Of a stretch of 64,000 bases of DNA, positions 46,464-58,109 are shown in pieces. Source of the stretch: Bryobacterales bacterium (GTDB taxonomy: Bacteria > Acidobacteriota > Terriglobia > Bryobacterales > Bryobacteraceae). Numbering within the stretch: position 1 is the first letter of the stretch; every line of letters begins with the position of its first letter. The DNA lies in the NCBI GenBank assembly GCA_020846745.1, contig JADLDI010000032.1, positions 1-64,000 of the forward strand. Reading direction: 5' to 3'. The notes below the pieces were generated by a model. It had not been told where the DNA came from. It was given only the letters and a program-made list of their open reading frames with translations, and ran no database searches. The translations under genes and the position numbers were made by a program.

Positions 46464-47305
46464 TGGTTCATCCCCTTCAACCAGATGAGTGGCGTGTCCT
46501 CGCTCAATACATCTATTCGCTGTGCGGCATACAACTCGATGTCTCCAAGCAGTACCTGATTGAGAGCCGTCTCAGCCCGGTCGTCAAGGATACTAACAGC
46601 AGCGGTTATAGCGAACTCTACTACAAAGCCAAGGCCGATTTGTCGCGCCGCATCGACCGGCAGATCATCGACGCGATCACCACTGGAGAAACGTCGTTCT
46701 TCCGCGACCAGACGCCCTTTCACTTGCTCCGTACCAAACTCGTTCCCGACATCATCGAGAACCGGCGTGCGCTCAACTTGTCGACACCGATTCGTATCTG
46801 GAGTGCGGCCTCCTCGACGGGTCAGGAAGCCTACAGCATCGCAATAACAATCAAAGAGGCACTGGGCGCCAACACCTCCTTCGATGTCCGAATCGTCGGT
46901 ACCGATATTTCCGATGCCGCGATCAGCCGGGCCACCCGTGGTGTTTATTCCGACATAGAAGTGGAGCGTGGCATCAATCCCAACTGGGTCGCCCGCTACT
47001 TCGATAAGCATCCGAACGGCTGGACAGTCCGGCCGCATCTCCGCTCGCTTGTGTCTTTTCGCAAGCTGAACCTCCTCGAAGATTTCACCTTTCTCGGCCA
47101 GTTCGACCTCGTTTTTTGCCGCAACGTCGCCATCTATTTCTCCCCGGCGGACCGTTCGTCTTTGTTCTGCCGCATCGAGAAGGCACTCGCCCCCGGCGGC
47201 CGCGTCGTGGTGGGGGCTACCGAGTCCTTACTCGATGTCTGCCCGGCACTAGTAGCCAAGCACCATCAGCGGGCGGTCTACTACGAACGCCTCTCGGCCA
47301 GGTAA
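46463..47305 (+). CDS. cheR: Chemotaxis protein methyltransferase CheR
   Basis: 280 residues. An N-terminal helical domain is followed by the S-adenosylmethionine domain (GETSFFRDQTPF, IWSAASSTGQEAYSIAI, DLVFCRNVAIYFSPADR). It methylates receptor glutamates and opposes CheB. Last gene of the chemosensory operon. No flagellar, pilus or cheY gene is in the window. Confidence 0.94.
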   Translation: MVHPLQPDEWRVLAQYIYSLCGIQLDVSKQYLIESRLSPVVKDTNSSGYSELYYKAKADLSRRIDRQIIDAITTGETSFFRDQTPFHLLRTKLVPDIIENRRALNLSTPIRIWSAASSTGQEAYSIAITIKEALGANTSFDVRIVGTDISDAAISRATRGVYSDIEVERGINPNWVARYFDKHPNGWTVRPHLRSLVSFRKLNLLEDFTFLGQFDLVFCRNVAIYFSPADRSSLFCRIEKALAPGGRVVVGATESLLDVCPALVAKHHQRAVYYERLSAR

Positions 47306-47342
47306 CCACCCCGCATACCTCGCGCTACAATCATCTGAGTCA

Positions 47343-48476
47343 ATGCACTCATTTGCTGCGCGGGCCATCGCCGCACTGCTCATTTTCTACCTCGTTCCTG
47401 CACTCGTCGGCGCGAAAAAGAAGAAGAAAGAAGAAGAGTTCACCCAAACTCTTGAGGTATTGCCCGATCCTCCTGCCGCCGTGAAAGTGGACACCGCGAG
47501 GTTGCAATTCTTCGTGTCTCCGCTCACCGGCAAAGGCCTGCTCTCGCAACAGGTTCGCGACTCGATCAAGGTCTTCTGGAAGCAGCCCCAAGTCGGGCAG
47601 ATCGTGAAGTTGCGTGCGTTCGTCGCTGGTACCGGCGACATGCGCCGCGTCCAATCCATCGTGTCGGAAATGTTCTCCGAAAAGAAGCAGCCTTTGCCGG
47701 CGGTCTCGACCGTTCAGGTCGGCGTGCTGCCGCTCGAAGGCGCCCAAGTGCTGATCGAAGCCACCGCCGTCGCCAAGAAACCCGTCAATCCCAGCGGACT
47801 CGCGTTCATCTCCGGTCAAGCCGCCACCGAAAAGCTCAACCCCGATCAGTCCGCCATGCACGTCGCCCCGCTCACCGCGAAATCCATCGCCGATCTCAAG
47901 ATAGTCCTCGACGGCATCCAGGTCACGCCCCGCGATGTGCTCCGCGTCAGTTGCTTCACCAGTTCACTCGACGATTACGCCGAAGTCCGCCGCCTCGTCA
48001 CTGCCGAGTTTCCCCAGGCCGCCACAACCATCGTCCAAGCCCAGCGTTCGCCAGGCCAGGGCATCGTGGAATGCGAAGCCGTCGCGCGGCTTAAGGCTGC
48101 CCCCGCCGCGCCCGTCAAACTCGTCAACCCTCCCGGCGTCGCTGCGTCGCCCAATTATTCGCAGGTGGCTCTCGTGAATACGCCCCGTCTCGTCCTCACC
48201 GGCACCCAACTTGCCTTCCGCTCGCAGGATGCGGACATTCGTCTCGCCTTCGATCGTCTGAAAACATCTCTCGACCAGGCCGGCGCCAAAATCTCAGACA
48301 CGGTCATGTCTTCCGTTTACCCCCTCACGCAAACCATTGCAAACCGCGTCCGCGCCCTGCGCTTCGAGTTCTACAGCAAAGAGAAACCGCCGGCATCCAC
48401 CATGCTGCCGTTTGAAGGCCTGCCGTCGCTCGATGCCTCCTTCGCTATCGATGTCGTGGCGATCCCAGCAAACTAA
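47343..48476 (+). CDS. Secreted protein with tandem RidA-like domains
   Basis: 377 residues. A signal peptide (AIAALLIFYLVPALVGA) is followed by a lysine/glutamate run (KKKKKEEE) and what read as three RidA/YjgF-type units (~35-145, ~145-255, ~265-377), each ending in a VEVEA-like strand (VQVGVLPLEGAQVLIEATAV; SPGQGIVECEAVAR; FEGLPSLDASFAIDVVAI). The imine-deaminase arginine of active RidA (RxxVEIEA) is not clearly kept in each unit. Exported multi-RidA proteins are uncommon. Its stop overlaps the convergent epimerase by four bases. Confidence 0.78.
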   Translation: MHSFAARAIAALLIFYLVPALVGAKKKKKEEEFTQTLEVLPDPPAAVKVDTARLQFFVSPLTGKGLLSQQVRDSIKVFWKQPQVGQIVKLRAFVAGTGDMRRVQSIVSEMFSEKKQPLPAVSTVQVGVLPLEGAQVLIEATAVAKKPVNPSGLAFISGQAATEKLNPDQSAMHVAPLTAKSIADLKIVLDGIQVTPRDVLRVSCFTSSLDDYAEVRRLVTAEFPQAATTIVQAQRSPGQGIVECEAVARLKAAPAAPVKLVNPPGVAASPNYSQVALVNTPRLVLTGTQLAFRSQDADIRLAFDRLKTSLDQAGAKISDTVMSSVYPLTQTIANRVRALRFEFYSKEKPPASTMLPFEGLPSLDASFAIDVVAIPAN

Positions 48477-49444
48477 CCGATCAAACCCTGCGCCCGGTAC
48501 CAGCCAATCGCACTCATCATGCACTCGTCCAAACCCCGGTATTCAACGCCCAACTCGCGCGCTGCCCGCGAACCATCCACACGAAATCCGTGTGTCAGCA
48601 GCTTGTACGTTTCGAGTGACAGCAACGGCTCGGTTTTCATCGCCCGGGCGTACACTTCACAGCCCGCCGCAAACACTTTCGCCAGCACCGCCGGACCGAA
48701 CACCGGCAGCCGTCTCCCGGCAACCCGGCACGCCGTCCCCAGCCACTCCCGCGTCGAAATAATCCACCCCGCGGCAATATAATCCCGCCCGCGCTGCCCT
48801 TGCTCAGCCGCCAGCGCGTGGACCAGTGCCACATCCCGAACATCTACGCCGGTGAGTGTGCCGTCGAACAGCATCGGGAACTTCCCGTTTAACATGTTCA
48901 CTACACCCTTGCCGGTCGGTTTCAAATCGCCCGCGCCCATTACCCCGGCGGGTTTGACAATGCGCAGGTCCATGCCCTTCCGCAGAAACTCTTTCGCCGC
49001 CAACTCCGCGTCGAACTTAGCCTTTTCGTACACGCTCAGAAAATAGCCGCGATGAGGTGTCTCCTCGTTGCCCACCTCCCCTTTCCGTTCGCCCACGGCC
49101 ACGGCGGTACTCGTGTAAACCACCTTTGGGGTACGGAGCCGCCATGCCGCCTCCAGAACGTTTATCGTCCCCGCGATCTCCGTCCGAATCATCAGGTCCG
49201 GATCCGGCGCCCACAACTCGTAAATGGCCGCCGCGTGGAACAGCACATCGCAGCCGTCCAACGCTCTTTCGATCGATGCGGATTCCAGAATGTCCCCGCG
49301 CGCGATCTCCACCCCGCGCGCTTCCAACGCCGCCGTGCGGCTCGTTCCTCGTGCCAGCACTCGCACCTGATAGTTGCGGCGGAGCAACTCGTCCACCAGT
49401 GCTCCGCCGACAAATCCGGTTCCCCCGGTTACCAGCGCCCGCAC
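48473..49444 (-). CDS. NAD-dependent epimerase/dehydratase (HpnA/DFR-like)
   Basis: 323-residue extended short-chain dehydrogenase. The Rossmann motif TGGTGFVGG is at ~7-15 and the catalytic tyrosine/lysine pair is in VYEKAKFDAE; VYTSTAVAVG supplies the serine/threonine. It resembles hopanoid-associated sugar epimerase HpnA and dihydroflavonol-4-reductase-like proteins, but no hopanoid gene is nearby, so the substrate is open. It lies three bases past the end of aconitase on the same strand. Confidence 0.85.
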   Translation of the reverse strand: MRALVTGGTGFVGGALVDELLRRNYQVRVLARGTSRTAALEARGVEIARGDILESASIERALDGCDVLFHAAAIYELWAPDPDLMIRTEIAGTINVLEAAWRLRTPKVVYTSTAVAVGERKGEVGNEETPHRGYFLSVYEKAKFDAELAAKEFLRKGMDLRIVKPAGVMGAGDLKPTGKGVVNMLNGKFPMLFDGTLTGVDVRDVALVHALAAEQGQRGRDYIAAGWIISTREWLGTACRVAGRRLPVFGPAVLAKVFAAGCEVYARAMKTEPLLSLETYKLLTHGFRVDGSRAARELGVEYRGLDECMMSAIGWYRAQGLIG

Positions 49445-49447
49445 AGC

Positions 49448-52084
<2,637 letters not shown>

Positions 52085-52120
52085 GGGATAAACTCCAGTT
52101 TACCGCCCCCTGTGCATGCG

Positions 52121-53434
52121 ATGAAACTTTCCGAACTCCCGGCCGTACACGAGTTGCTGACTGCGTTGCACGACGTGGCCCCGCGTTTTCCCCACCAGTT
52201 CCTGATCGCGGAAATTCGCGCCGTCGTCGAGGAAGTCCGCCTGGAACTGCGCGGCGGAGCCGAAATCCAACTTGCCGATGTTTCCCGGCGCATCCGTCAA
52301 CGCCTCGCCGATTGGGAACGGCCCTCGTTACGCCACGTTATCAATGCTACCGGCGTCGTGCTTCATACCAATCTCGGCCGCGCGCCCCTGCCCGGCGAGA
52401 GTTACTCGAATCTCGAGTACGACCTCACCAACGGCCGCCGCGGCAAGCGCGACATTCATGCCGGCCGGCTCCTCCATCGGCTGCTCGGCATGCCCGCTAT
52501 TGTTGTCAACAACAACGCCGCTGCCGTCTACCTCACCCTTCGTACCTTGGCCGCCGGCAAAGAAGTGATCGTCTCCCGCGGCGAACTGGTCGAAATCGGC
52601 GATAGCTTCCGCATTCCCGACATCATGTCCGAATCGGGCGCGATCCTCCGCGAAGTCGGCGCCACGAACCGCACCACCATCAACGACTACGCCGCCGCCA
52701 TCACCTCCAATACCGCCCTGCTCATGATCGTCCACCCCTCCAACTTCCGCATGCAGGGCTTCACCGCCAAACCCGGCCGTCACGAACTGGCCGAGCTAGG
52801 CCGCAACAGCGGCATCCCCGTCTACGAAGACCTCGGCAGCGGCTGCTTCGCCGATCTCTCCTCCTACGGAATCGCCGAGCCCAGGGTTCAAGAAGCCATT
52901 GCGGATGGACTCTCCGTTCTCTCGTTCAGCGGCGACAAACTCCTCGGCGGCCCGCAGGCCGGAATCATCGCCGGCCACCCCGAACTCATCACCCGCATCC
53001 GCCGCCAACCTATGTTTCGCGCGCTGAGAGTCGACAAGTTGATCCTCGCTGAACTCGAAGCCACTCTCCGCGGCACTCTGCTCGAACGTTGGGATGATAT
53101 CCCGGCCCTTAAGATGATCCGCGCCAACTCGGACGAACTTCGGACACGTGCCGACCGAATCGCGGCCGCTGTCGGCGGCTCTGTGATCCAAGGCGAAAGC
53201 GTTATCGGCGGCGGCTCCACTCCGGACCAGTCCCTTCCCGCCTGGCTCGTCGCTCTCTCCCCGCCTGACGTCGTCGCCGTTGAACGCCGCCTCCGCTCGG
53301 GCGCCCCCCCGGTCGTCGCCCGGATCGAAAACGGCCGTCTTCTTCTCGATCCGCGTACGGTCTTCGAAAGCGAGGAAGACTGGCTGATCGCCGCAGTCCG
53401 CGAAGCAGCCGGCAAACCATGCCACGGCGCGTAA
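52121..53434 (+). CDS. selA: L-seryl-tRNA(Sec) selenium transferase-like protein
   Basis: 437 residues, PLP-dependent. The Schiff-base lysine lies in FSGDKLLGGPQAGI (K273 with this start). NATGVVLHTNLGRAPL and VNNNAAAVYLTL are the conserved N-terminal and substrate-loop motifs. In true selenocysteine systems it converts seryl-tRNA(Sec) to selenocysteinyl-tRNA; no selB, selD or tRNA(Sec) was seen in the window. A SelA paralogue with another role is the alternative. An in-frame GTG lies at 52112. Confidence 0.85.
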   Translation: MKLSELPAVHELLTALHDVAPRFPHQFLIAEIRAVVEEVRLELRGGAEIQLADVSRRIRQRLADWERPSLRHVINATGVVLHTNLGRAPLPGESYSNLEYDLTNGRRGKRDIHAGRLLHRLLGMPAIVVNNNAAAVYLTLRTLAAGKEVIVSRGELVEIGDSFRIPDIMSESGAILREVGATNRTTINDYAAAITSNTALLMIVHPSNFRMQGFTAKPGRHELAELGRNSGIPVYEDLGSGCFADLSSYGIAEPRVQEAIADGLSVLSFSGDKLLGGPQAGIIAGHPELITRIRRQPMFRALRVDKLILAELEATLRGTLLERWDDIPALKMIRANSDELRTRADRIAAAVGGSVIQGESVIGGGSTPDQSLPAWLVALSPPDVVAVERRLRSGAPPVVARIENGRLLLDPRTVFESEEDWLIAAVREAAGKPCHGA

Positions 53435-53597
53435 GCCCGCCGTCCGCCATGGCGCATCGACTCAAATCGGTATAAGTAAGTCGGCTCACTCCCCCGTGCC
53501 GCCACACCTGTGAAACCCCGGCACACTCTCATCCGTCCACCTCTACTTGCCTTTCAACGGCTTAGCATTTGGCATTACGGGTGCTCCTCCCTGGCGC

Positions 53598-54833
53598 ATG
53601 TCGTACCGATTGCTGTCGCTGACGTTGCTTCTCTGCGTCCCGGCCGCCGCGCAACCGCCCGTCGAAGACCCCGCCGCCGTAAACGTCAACGCCCGTTACA
53701 CCGTTGAAAACGTGGAACTCCAGCCCGTGAGCATCGAAAAGCTCAGCCGCTCGCTACGCACTCGCGTTCACGGCCTCATCGGCAACCCCTTCGATCAGGC
53801 CAGTTTTGACGACATCGCCCGCCGCATCCGCGAAGAACTCCGCACCCGGGTCAACATGCGGGTAGTGAAAGGCACTGCGCCAAACCATATCAAGGTGGTT
53901 TTCGAAGTAACGATGACGGAAGAAACCAGCTTCGACCTCTCCGTCCCTCGCCTGCTCTACCACTCCCGGCAAAACTTTACCGCCGCCGTCGAAGGCTCCG
54001 TCCGCCACGGTGCGCACACCGCCAAAGCCGGCGCCCTCACCGACAACGATCAGCTTGTCGAACGCTACTCCGGTGTCACGGCCGGCTACGAATTCGCCGC
54101 CACCCGCCGCCTTCGCCTCCGCGCCGAAGCCGCATCGTTCCGCTCCCAATGGGCGGAAACCACCGAAGCCGCGGCGCCCGAAGGAACTCTCTACCGCACC
54201 CGTCTTCGCCTGGACCCGTCTGCCCAGATCTCGCTCTTTCGACCGCTCACTCTGCAGCTCGGGGTGAGTGTCGATCGGCTGGAGTACACCACTCCAACCA
54301 CCACACCCCAGCTTTCCAGCGCCGCTCGGTTTACTCTGCGCTTCGACCGGCGCTGGGAGCTGGGGCCAGACTTCACGCAGCGGCTCGAAGGCGCCTACAA
54401 CCTTCGCTCCGGCCTGTCCTCACTTTCGAGCGATTACAGCTTCACACGCCACCAGGCCGAATCCCGCTACACGCTTCGCCACCACAAGTCGGAACTGCGC
54501 GCCTCGCTCGAAGGCGGCTTGCTCAACGGACGCGCTCCGCTGTTCGAACGTTTCACCATCGGAAACTCTCGCACCCTCCGCGGATGGAACCGCCTTCAAC
54601 TCGACCCGCTTGGCGCCGAACGCTATGGCCACGCCTCCGTCGAATACCGGATGCGCTGGCTCCGCATGATCTATGACACCGGCTCTGCATGGCAGCGCCG
54701 CGGGCCGATCGTCGTTCGCCACTCCGCCGCCATCGGTTACATCTCTGAATCCTCCGGCCTCACCGCCTTGATCGCCTTCCCGCTCCGAAACGGGACCATC
54801 GAACCGATCCTTCTATTGGGGTTGAACTTCTGA
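53598..54833 (+). CDS. POTRA/Omp85-like outer-membrane protein
   Basis: 411 residues. A signal peptide (MSYRLLSLTLLLCVPAAA) is followed by one POTRA-like unit (~40-125: NPFDQASFDDIARRIREELR) and a barrel region of beta-strands (RLRLRAEAASFRSQW, RSGLSSLSSDYSFTRHQAE, GNSRTLRGWNRLQLDPLGAE) ending IEPILLLGLNF. RTLRGW is the conserved Omp85 RGF/RGW loop. It is shorter than TamA. I chose ATG 53598; the longer frame reaches upstream through non-signal sequence. The 163-base gap before it shows no other feature. Confidence 0.78.
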   Translation: MSYRLLSLTLLLCVPAAAQPPVEDPAAVNVNARYTVENVELQPVSIEKLSRSLRTRVHGLIGNPFDQASFDDIARRIREELRTRVNMRVVKGTAPNHIKVVFEVTMTEETSFDLSVPRLLYHSRQNFTAAVEGSVRHGAHTAKAGALTDNDQLVERYSGVTAGYEFAATRRLRLRAEAASFRSQWAETTEAAAPEGTLYRTRLRLDPSAQISLFRPLTLQLGVSVDRLEYTTPTTTPQLSSAARFTLRFDRRWELGPDFTQRLEGAYNLRSGLSSLSSDYSFTRHQAESRYTLRHHKSELRASLEGGLLNGRAPLFERFTIGNSRTLRGWNRLQLDPLGAERYGHASVEYRMRWLRMIYDTGSAWQRRGPIVVRHSAAIGYISESSGLTALIAFPLRNGTIEPILLLGLNF

Positions 54834-54839
54834 CACCAT

Positions 54840-55403
54840 ATGCCTCATCTCACGCTCGTCGTCGCGTTGCTGATCGCCCCTCTGATTGCGGCGGACGCGC
54901 TCCGTGTCGAGCTTCGCGGGACCGACGTGTTGGTCGGCATCACACGCCTGAACCTCGTCGATGGGCCTGTCGCCCAGCGCCTCCGCAACGGCTTGCCCGT
55001 TGCTTTCGACTTTCACCTCGCCCTCTGGTCCGGCTCTAAATCCAACCTGCGTCGCCGCGCATTCGAACGCTTCGTCGTCTCTTACGACCTGTGGGAAGAG
55101 CGCTACGCCGTCACCGGGCTCCGCAAGCCGCGCATCTCAGCCACACGTCTCAAGCCCGAAGAAATCGGACCCTGGTGCTTGAAAAACATCAAGCTCACCG
55201 AACTCGACCTTTCGCGCGACAAACAGATCTGGGTCCGCCTCGACGTCAACGCCGCCGACCCCAAGCAGAATAACGAAATCTTCGATGACAACGGCGTCTC
55301 CCTCGTCAACCTGATCGAAACACTTAGCCGCCCCGTGAAGGGCGACGCCCGCCATTGGACCTTCGAAACCGGCGCCTTGCAGGTCGCGGAGCTTCGTCAA
55401 TGA
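54840..55403 (+). CDS. DUF4390-family exported protein
   Basis: 187 residues with a signal peptide (HLTLVVALLIAPLIAADA). The remaining part is a beta-rich domain (RGTDVLVGITRLNLVDGPVA, VAFDFHLALWSGSK, FVVSYDLWEERYAVTG) as in DUF4390 proteins, which commonly precede NtrY-type kinases. It lies seven bases after the barrel gene and overlaps the kinase by four bases. Function unknown; likely a periplasmic or membrane-associated partner. Confidence 0.75.
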   Translation: MPHLTLVVALLIAPLIAADALRVELRGTDVLVGITRLNLVDGPVAQRLRNGLPVAFDFHLALWSGSKSNLRRRAFERFVVSYDLWEERYAVTGLRKPRISATRLKPEEIGPWCLKNIKLTELDLSRDKQIWVRLDVNAADPKQNNEIFDDNGVSLVNLIETLSRPVKGDARHWTFETGALQVAELRQ

Positions 55404-56695
55404 CACGCATCCGCCGGCGCCTGGTTGCCATCTTCGTCATCGGCACCGCTGTTCCGCTGCTGCTCACCTTGTGGGCGGCGAACTCGTTAATCGACCGGTC
55501 TCTTCGCTATTCCTCCACCCTCGAACTCGACCAGCTTTCCCGTACTCTCGAACAAACCGCCCGCATCTATTACCTTTCGCAGCGCCAGGCGCTCACGGAA
55601 GCAATCGCGGCCAAACGAATTGAGCCGAAAATATTCACCGCTTCCCGCCGCGACACCTGGCCGGCGGAAGTGCAGGACTTCGCCGATTCCCACGAATCCG
55701 AGCGCTTCATGGTCGCCGGGCGCGCAGGCGACACCCTCGTCTGCCTCAAACGCGACGGCGGCCACATCCTGCAATACTCCCAATCGCTCGGCGGCGTCCA
55801 ATTCGACGCCGTCCGCCGGCAGTACACCCGCGCACGCCGGCTCGTCGAAGACGCCCAAGCTCGCGACCTCCGCCGCGGCTTCCGCTCCACGCTTCTCCTG
55901 CTCGCCGCCATCCCGTGGTGCGCCGCGCTCGCCATCCTCATTTACTCGGTCCACCGCGTCACCACAGTCGCGACGCAAGCCTACAACCGCATGGCGGCCG
56001 ACCTCCAACAAAGCCGCGAACGCCTCCTCTACCTCGCCCGCCTCGAATCCTGGCAGGCTCTCGCCCGCAAAACCGCCCACGAAGTCAAAAACTCGCTCAC
56101 CCCCATTCGCCTCACCATGGAGGAACTCGCGTCCCGCTACTCCCACTCGCAACACTCGTTCGAACACCAAGCCTCTGAAATCATCGTCCAGGAAGTGAAC
56201 TCGCTCGAACGCCGCGTTCGCGCCTTCTCCGATTTCGCCGCGGAACCGCCGGTCGAACTTCGCCCGCTCGATGCCGCCGCTTTGCTCAAAGAACGCGTCG
56301 GCTTCCTGCGCACCGCGCACCCCGAGGTAAGTTACGAGTTGAAGTTACCGCCGCGCGCCACGCATGTCTTGGCGGATGAGGACTTACTCAAAGCCGTTCT
56401 CACGAACTTACTAGAGAACGCCGCCGAAGCCGCTGGACCTCGCGGCCACGTGCTCGTCGTCAGCGCGCCGGAACCCAAAGGCGTCGCAATCGAAGTGCAC
56501 GATTCCGGGCCCGGCCTCTCCGAACAAGCCCTCGCCACCGTCTTCGAACCCACTATCTCCTTCAAGCGCGGAGGCATGGGCCTCGGCCTCTCCATCGCTC
56601 GTAAGAGCGCTGTCCTCTGCGGCGGCGACATTATGCTGGTAAAAGGGGAACTCGGTGGCGCGGCCTTCCGCGTCCTGCTCCGCCCCGCCGCTTAG
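55400..56695 (+). CDS. NtrY-like sensor histidine kinase
   Basis: 431 residues. Membrane spans are at ~10-28 and ~173-193. The H-box is ARKTAHEVKNSLTPIRLTM, and N/G boxes are LTNLLENAAEAAG, EVHDSGPGL and GGMGLGLSIARK. ATG 55400 (ATGA overlap) is the start. The signal is unknown. It should phosphorylate the NtrC-family regulator seven bases downstream. Confidence 0.9.
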   Translation: MTRIRRRLVAIFVIGTAVPLLLTLWAANSLIDRSLRYSSTLELDQLSRTLEQTARIYYLSQRQALTEAIAAKRIEPKIFTASRRDTWPAEVQDFADSHESERFMVAGRAGDTLVCLKRDGGHILQYSQSLGGVQFDAVRRQYTRARRLVEDAQARDLRRGFRSTLLLLAAIPWCAALAILIYSVHRVTTVATQAYNRMAADLQQSRERLLYLARLESWQALARKTAHEVKNSLTPIRLTMEELASRYSHSQHSFEHQASEIIVQEVNSLERRVRAFSDFAAEPPVELRPLDAAALLKERVGFLRTAHPEVSYELKLPPRATHVLADEDLLKAVLTNLLENAAEAAGPRGHVLVVSAPEPKGVAIEVHDSGPGLSEQALATVFEPTISFKRGGMGLGLSIARKSAVLCGGDIMLVKGELGGAAFRVLLRPAA

Positions 56696-56702
56696 TCCGC
56701 GT

Positions 56703-58031
56703 ATGTCGCATCACGTCGTTATCGTCGATGACGAACCGAACATCGGGCTCTCGCTCCGCCTGATCCTCGAACGGGAAAAGTACCGCGTTTCGATCTTCAA
56801 GTCGATCGCTGAATTCCGCGCGCGTCCGCTCCGTGCCGATGCCTGGCTGGTCGATGTGCGCCTGCCCGACGGCAGCGGTATCGAAATCCTCAAGCAACTC
56901 CGCGCCGCCGACCCGAACCTTCCCGTCGTCATGATCTCTGGCCAGGCCACCATTGCCGAGGCTGTCGAGGCCACCCGCGCCGGAGCGTTCGACTTTCTCG
57001 AAAAACCCCTCAGCCGCGACAAAGTCCTCCTCACTCTTCAGAACGCCGTCGAACAGCGCCGTCTCCGCGACGAAAACGCCCGCCTCCGCGAAATGGTCGG
57101 CTCCACCCAAATGGTCGGCGCTTCGGACTCCTGGCAGCGCACGCTCGACCAGGCCTCGCTCGCCGCCGCCTCCGACGCTCGCGTCTTATTACTCGGCGAA
57201 TCCGGCACCGGTAAGGAGTTACTAGCCGCCCATATCCATCAGACATCCCCCTTCGCTTCCGGACCTTTCGTCAAAGTGAACTGTGCCGCTATCCCGGCTG
57301 ATTTGCTCGAAAGCGAGTTATTCGGCTACGAGAAAGGCGCCTTTACCGGAGCCGCCCAGATGCGCCGCGGTAAGTTCGAACTGGCCGACGGCGGCACCTT
57401 GTTCCTCGACGAAGTTGGCGACCTCTCCCCCGCTGCCCAAGCCAAGTTATTGCGCGTCCTGCAGGAAGGAGAAGTCCACCGCCTCGGCAGCGAAGAAGTT
57501 ATTCGCGTCAACGTGCGAGTGGTGGCCGCCACCAACCGCGACCTCGAGCAAATGGCCGCCAATGGCGGCTTCCGTCAGGACCTCTACTATCGCCTCTGCG
57601 TCGTCCCCATTCGCGTCCCCCCGCTTCGCGAACGCCGCGACGACATCCCTGCCCTCGTCAACTACTTCCTCGAAGAGTTCTGCCGTCGCAACAACTTCCG
57701 CGGCAAGATGATCGACAACGAAGTGCTCGAAGCGCTCCAGGCGTATCATTGGCCCGGCAATGCCCGCGAACTCCGCAACGTGGTCGAGCGAATGGCTATC
57801 CTCACCCGCGGCGACCTGATCGCAGTCGAAGCTATCCCCTGGGAACTCCGCAACGTGCGGCCCACCCCTTCGTCCCTGCACGACACCCGCGCCAACGCCG
57901 AACGCGACCACATTCGCCGCGCTTTGGAAGAGCACAACTGGAACATCTCCGCCGCCGCCCGCGCCCTCGGCCTCGAACGCACCAACCTCCACAAACGGCT
58001 GCGTGCCTTAGGCGTAGCCCGGGTCAAATAG
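56703..58031 (+). CDS. NtrC-family sigma-54-dependent response regulator
   Basis: 442 residues. Receiver (VVIVDDEPNIGLSLRL, phospho-aspartate in WLVDVRLPDGSG), AAA+ domain with Walker A GESGTGKELLA and the sigma-54 contact motif GAFTGA, and a Fis-type helix-turn-helix at the end (ISAAARALGLERTNLHKRLR). It should activate sigma-54 promoters. It closes the run of four genes and is preceded directly by the NtrY-like kinase. Confidence 0.92.
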   Translation: MSHHVVIVDDEPNIGLSLRLILEREKYRVSIFKSIAEFRARPLRADAWLVDVRLPDGSGIEILKQLRAADPNLPVVMISGQATIAEAVEATRAGAFDFLEKPLSRDKVLLTLQNAVEQRRLRDENARLREMVGSTQMVGASDSWQRTLDQASLAAASDARVLLLGESGTGKELLAAHIHQTSPFASGPFVKVNCAAIPADLLESELFGYEKGAFTGAAQMRRGKFELADGGTLFLDEVGDLSPAAQAKLLRVLQEGEVHRLGSEEVIRVNVRVVAATNRDLEQMAANGGFRQDLYYRLCVVPIRVPPLRERRDDIPALVNYFLEEFCRRNNFRGKMIDNEVLEALQAYHWPGNARELRNVVERMAILTRGDLIAVEAIPWELRNVRPTPSSLHDTRANAERDHIRRALEEHNWNISAAARALGLERTNLHKRLRALGVARVK

Positions 58032-58109
58032 CGATCTCTCTTCGGATCGGTGGTAATCGGCCGCCCAACCCAAAGTCCATTCCATGCCAAGTAAACTAAT
58101 CCTTATCCG

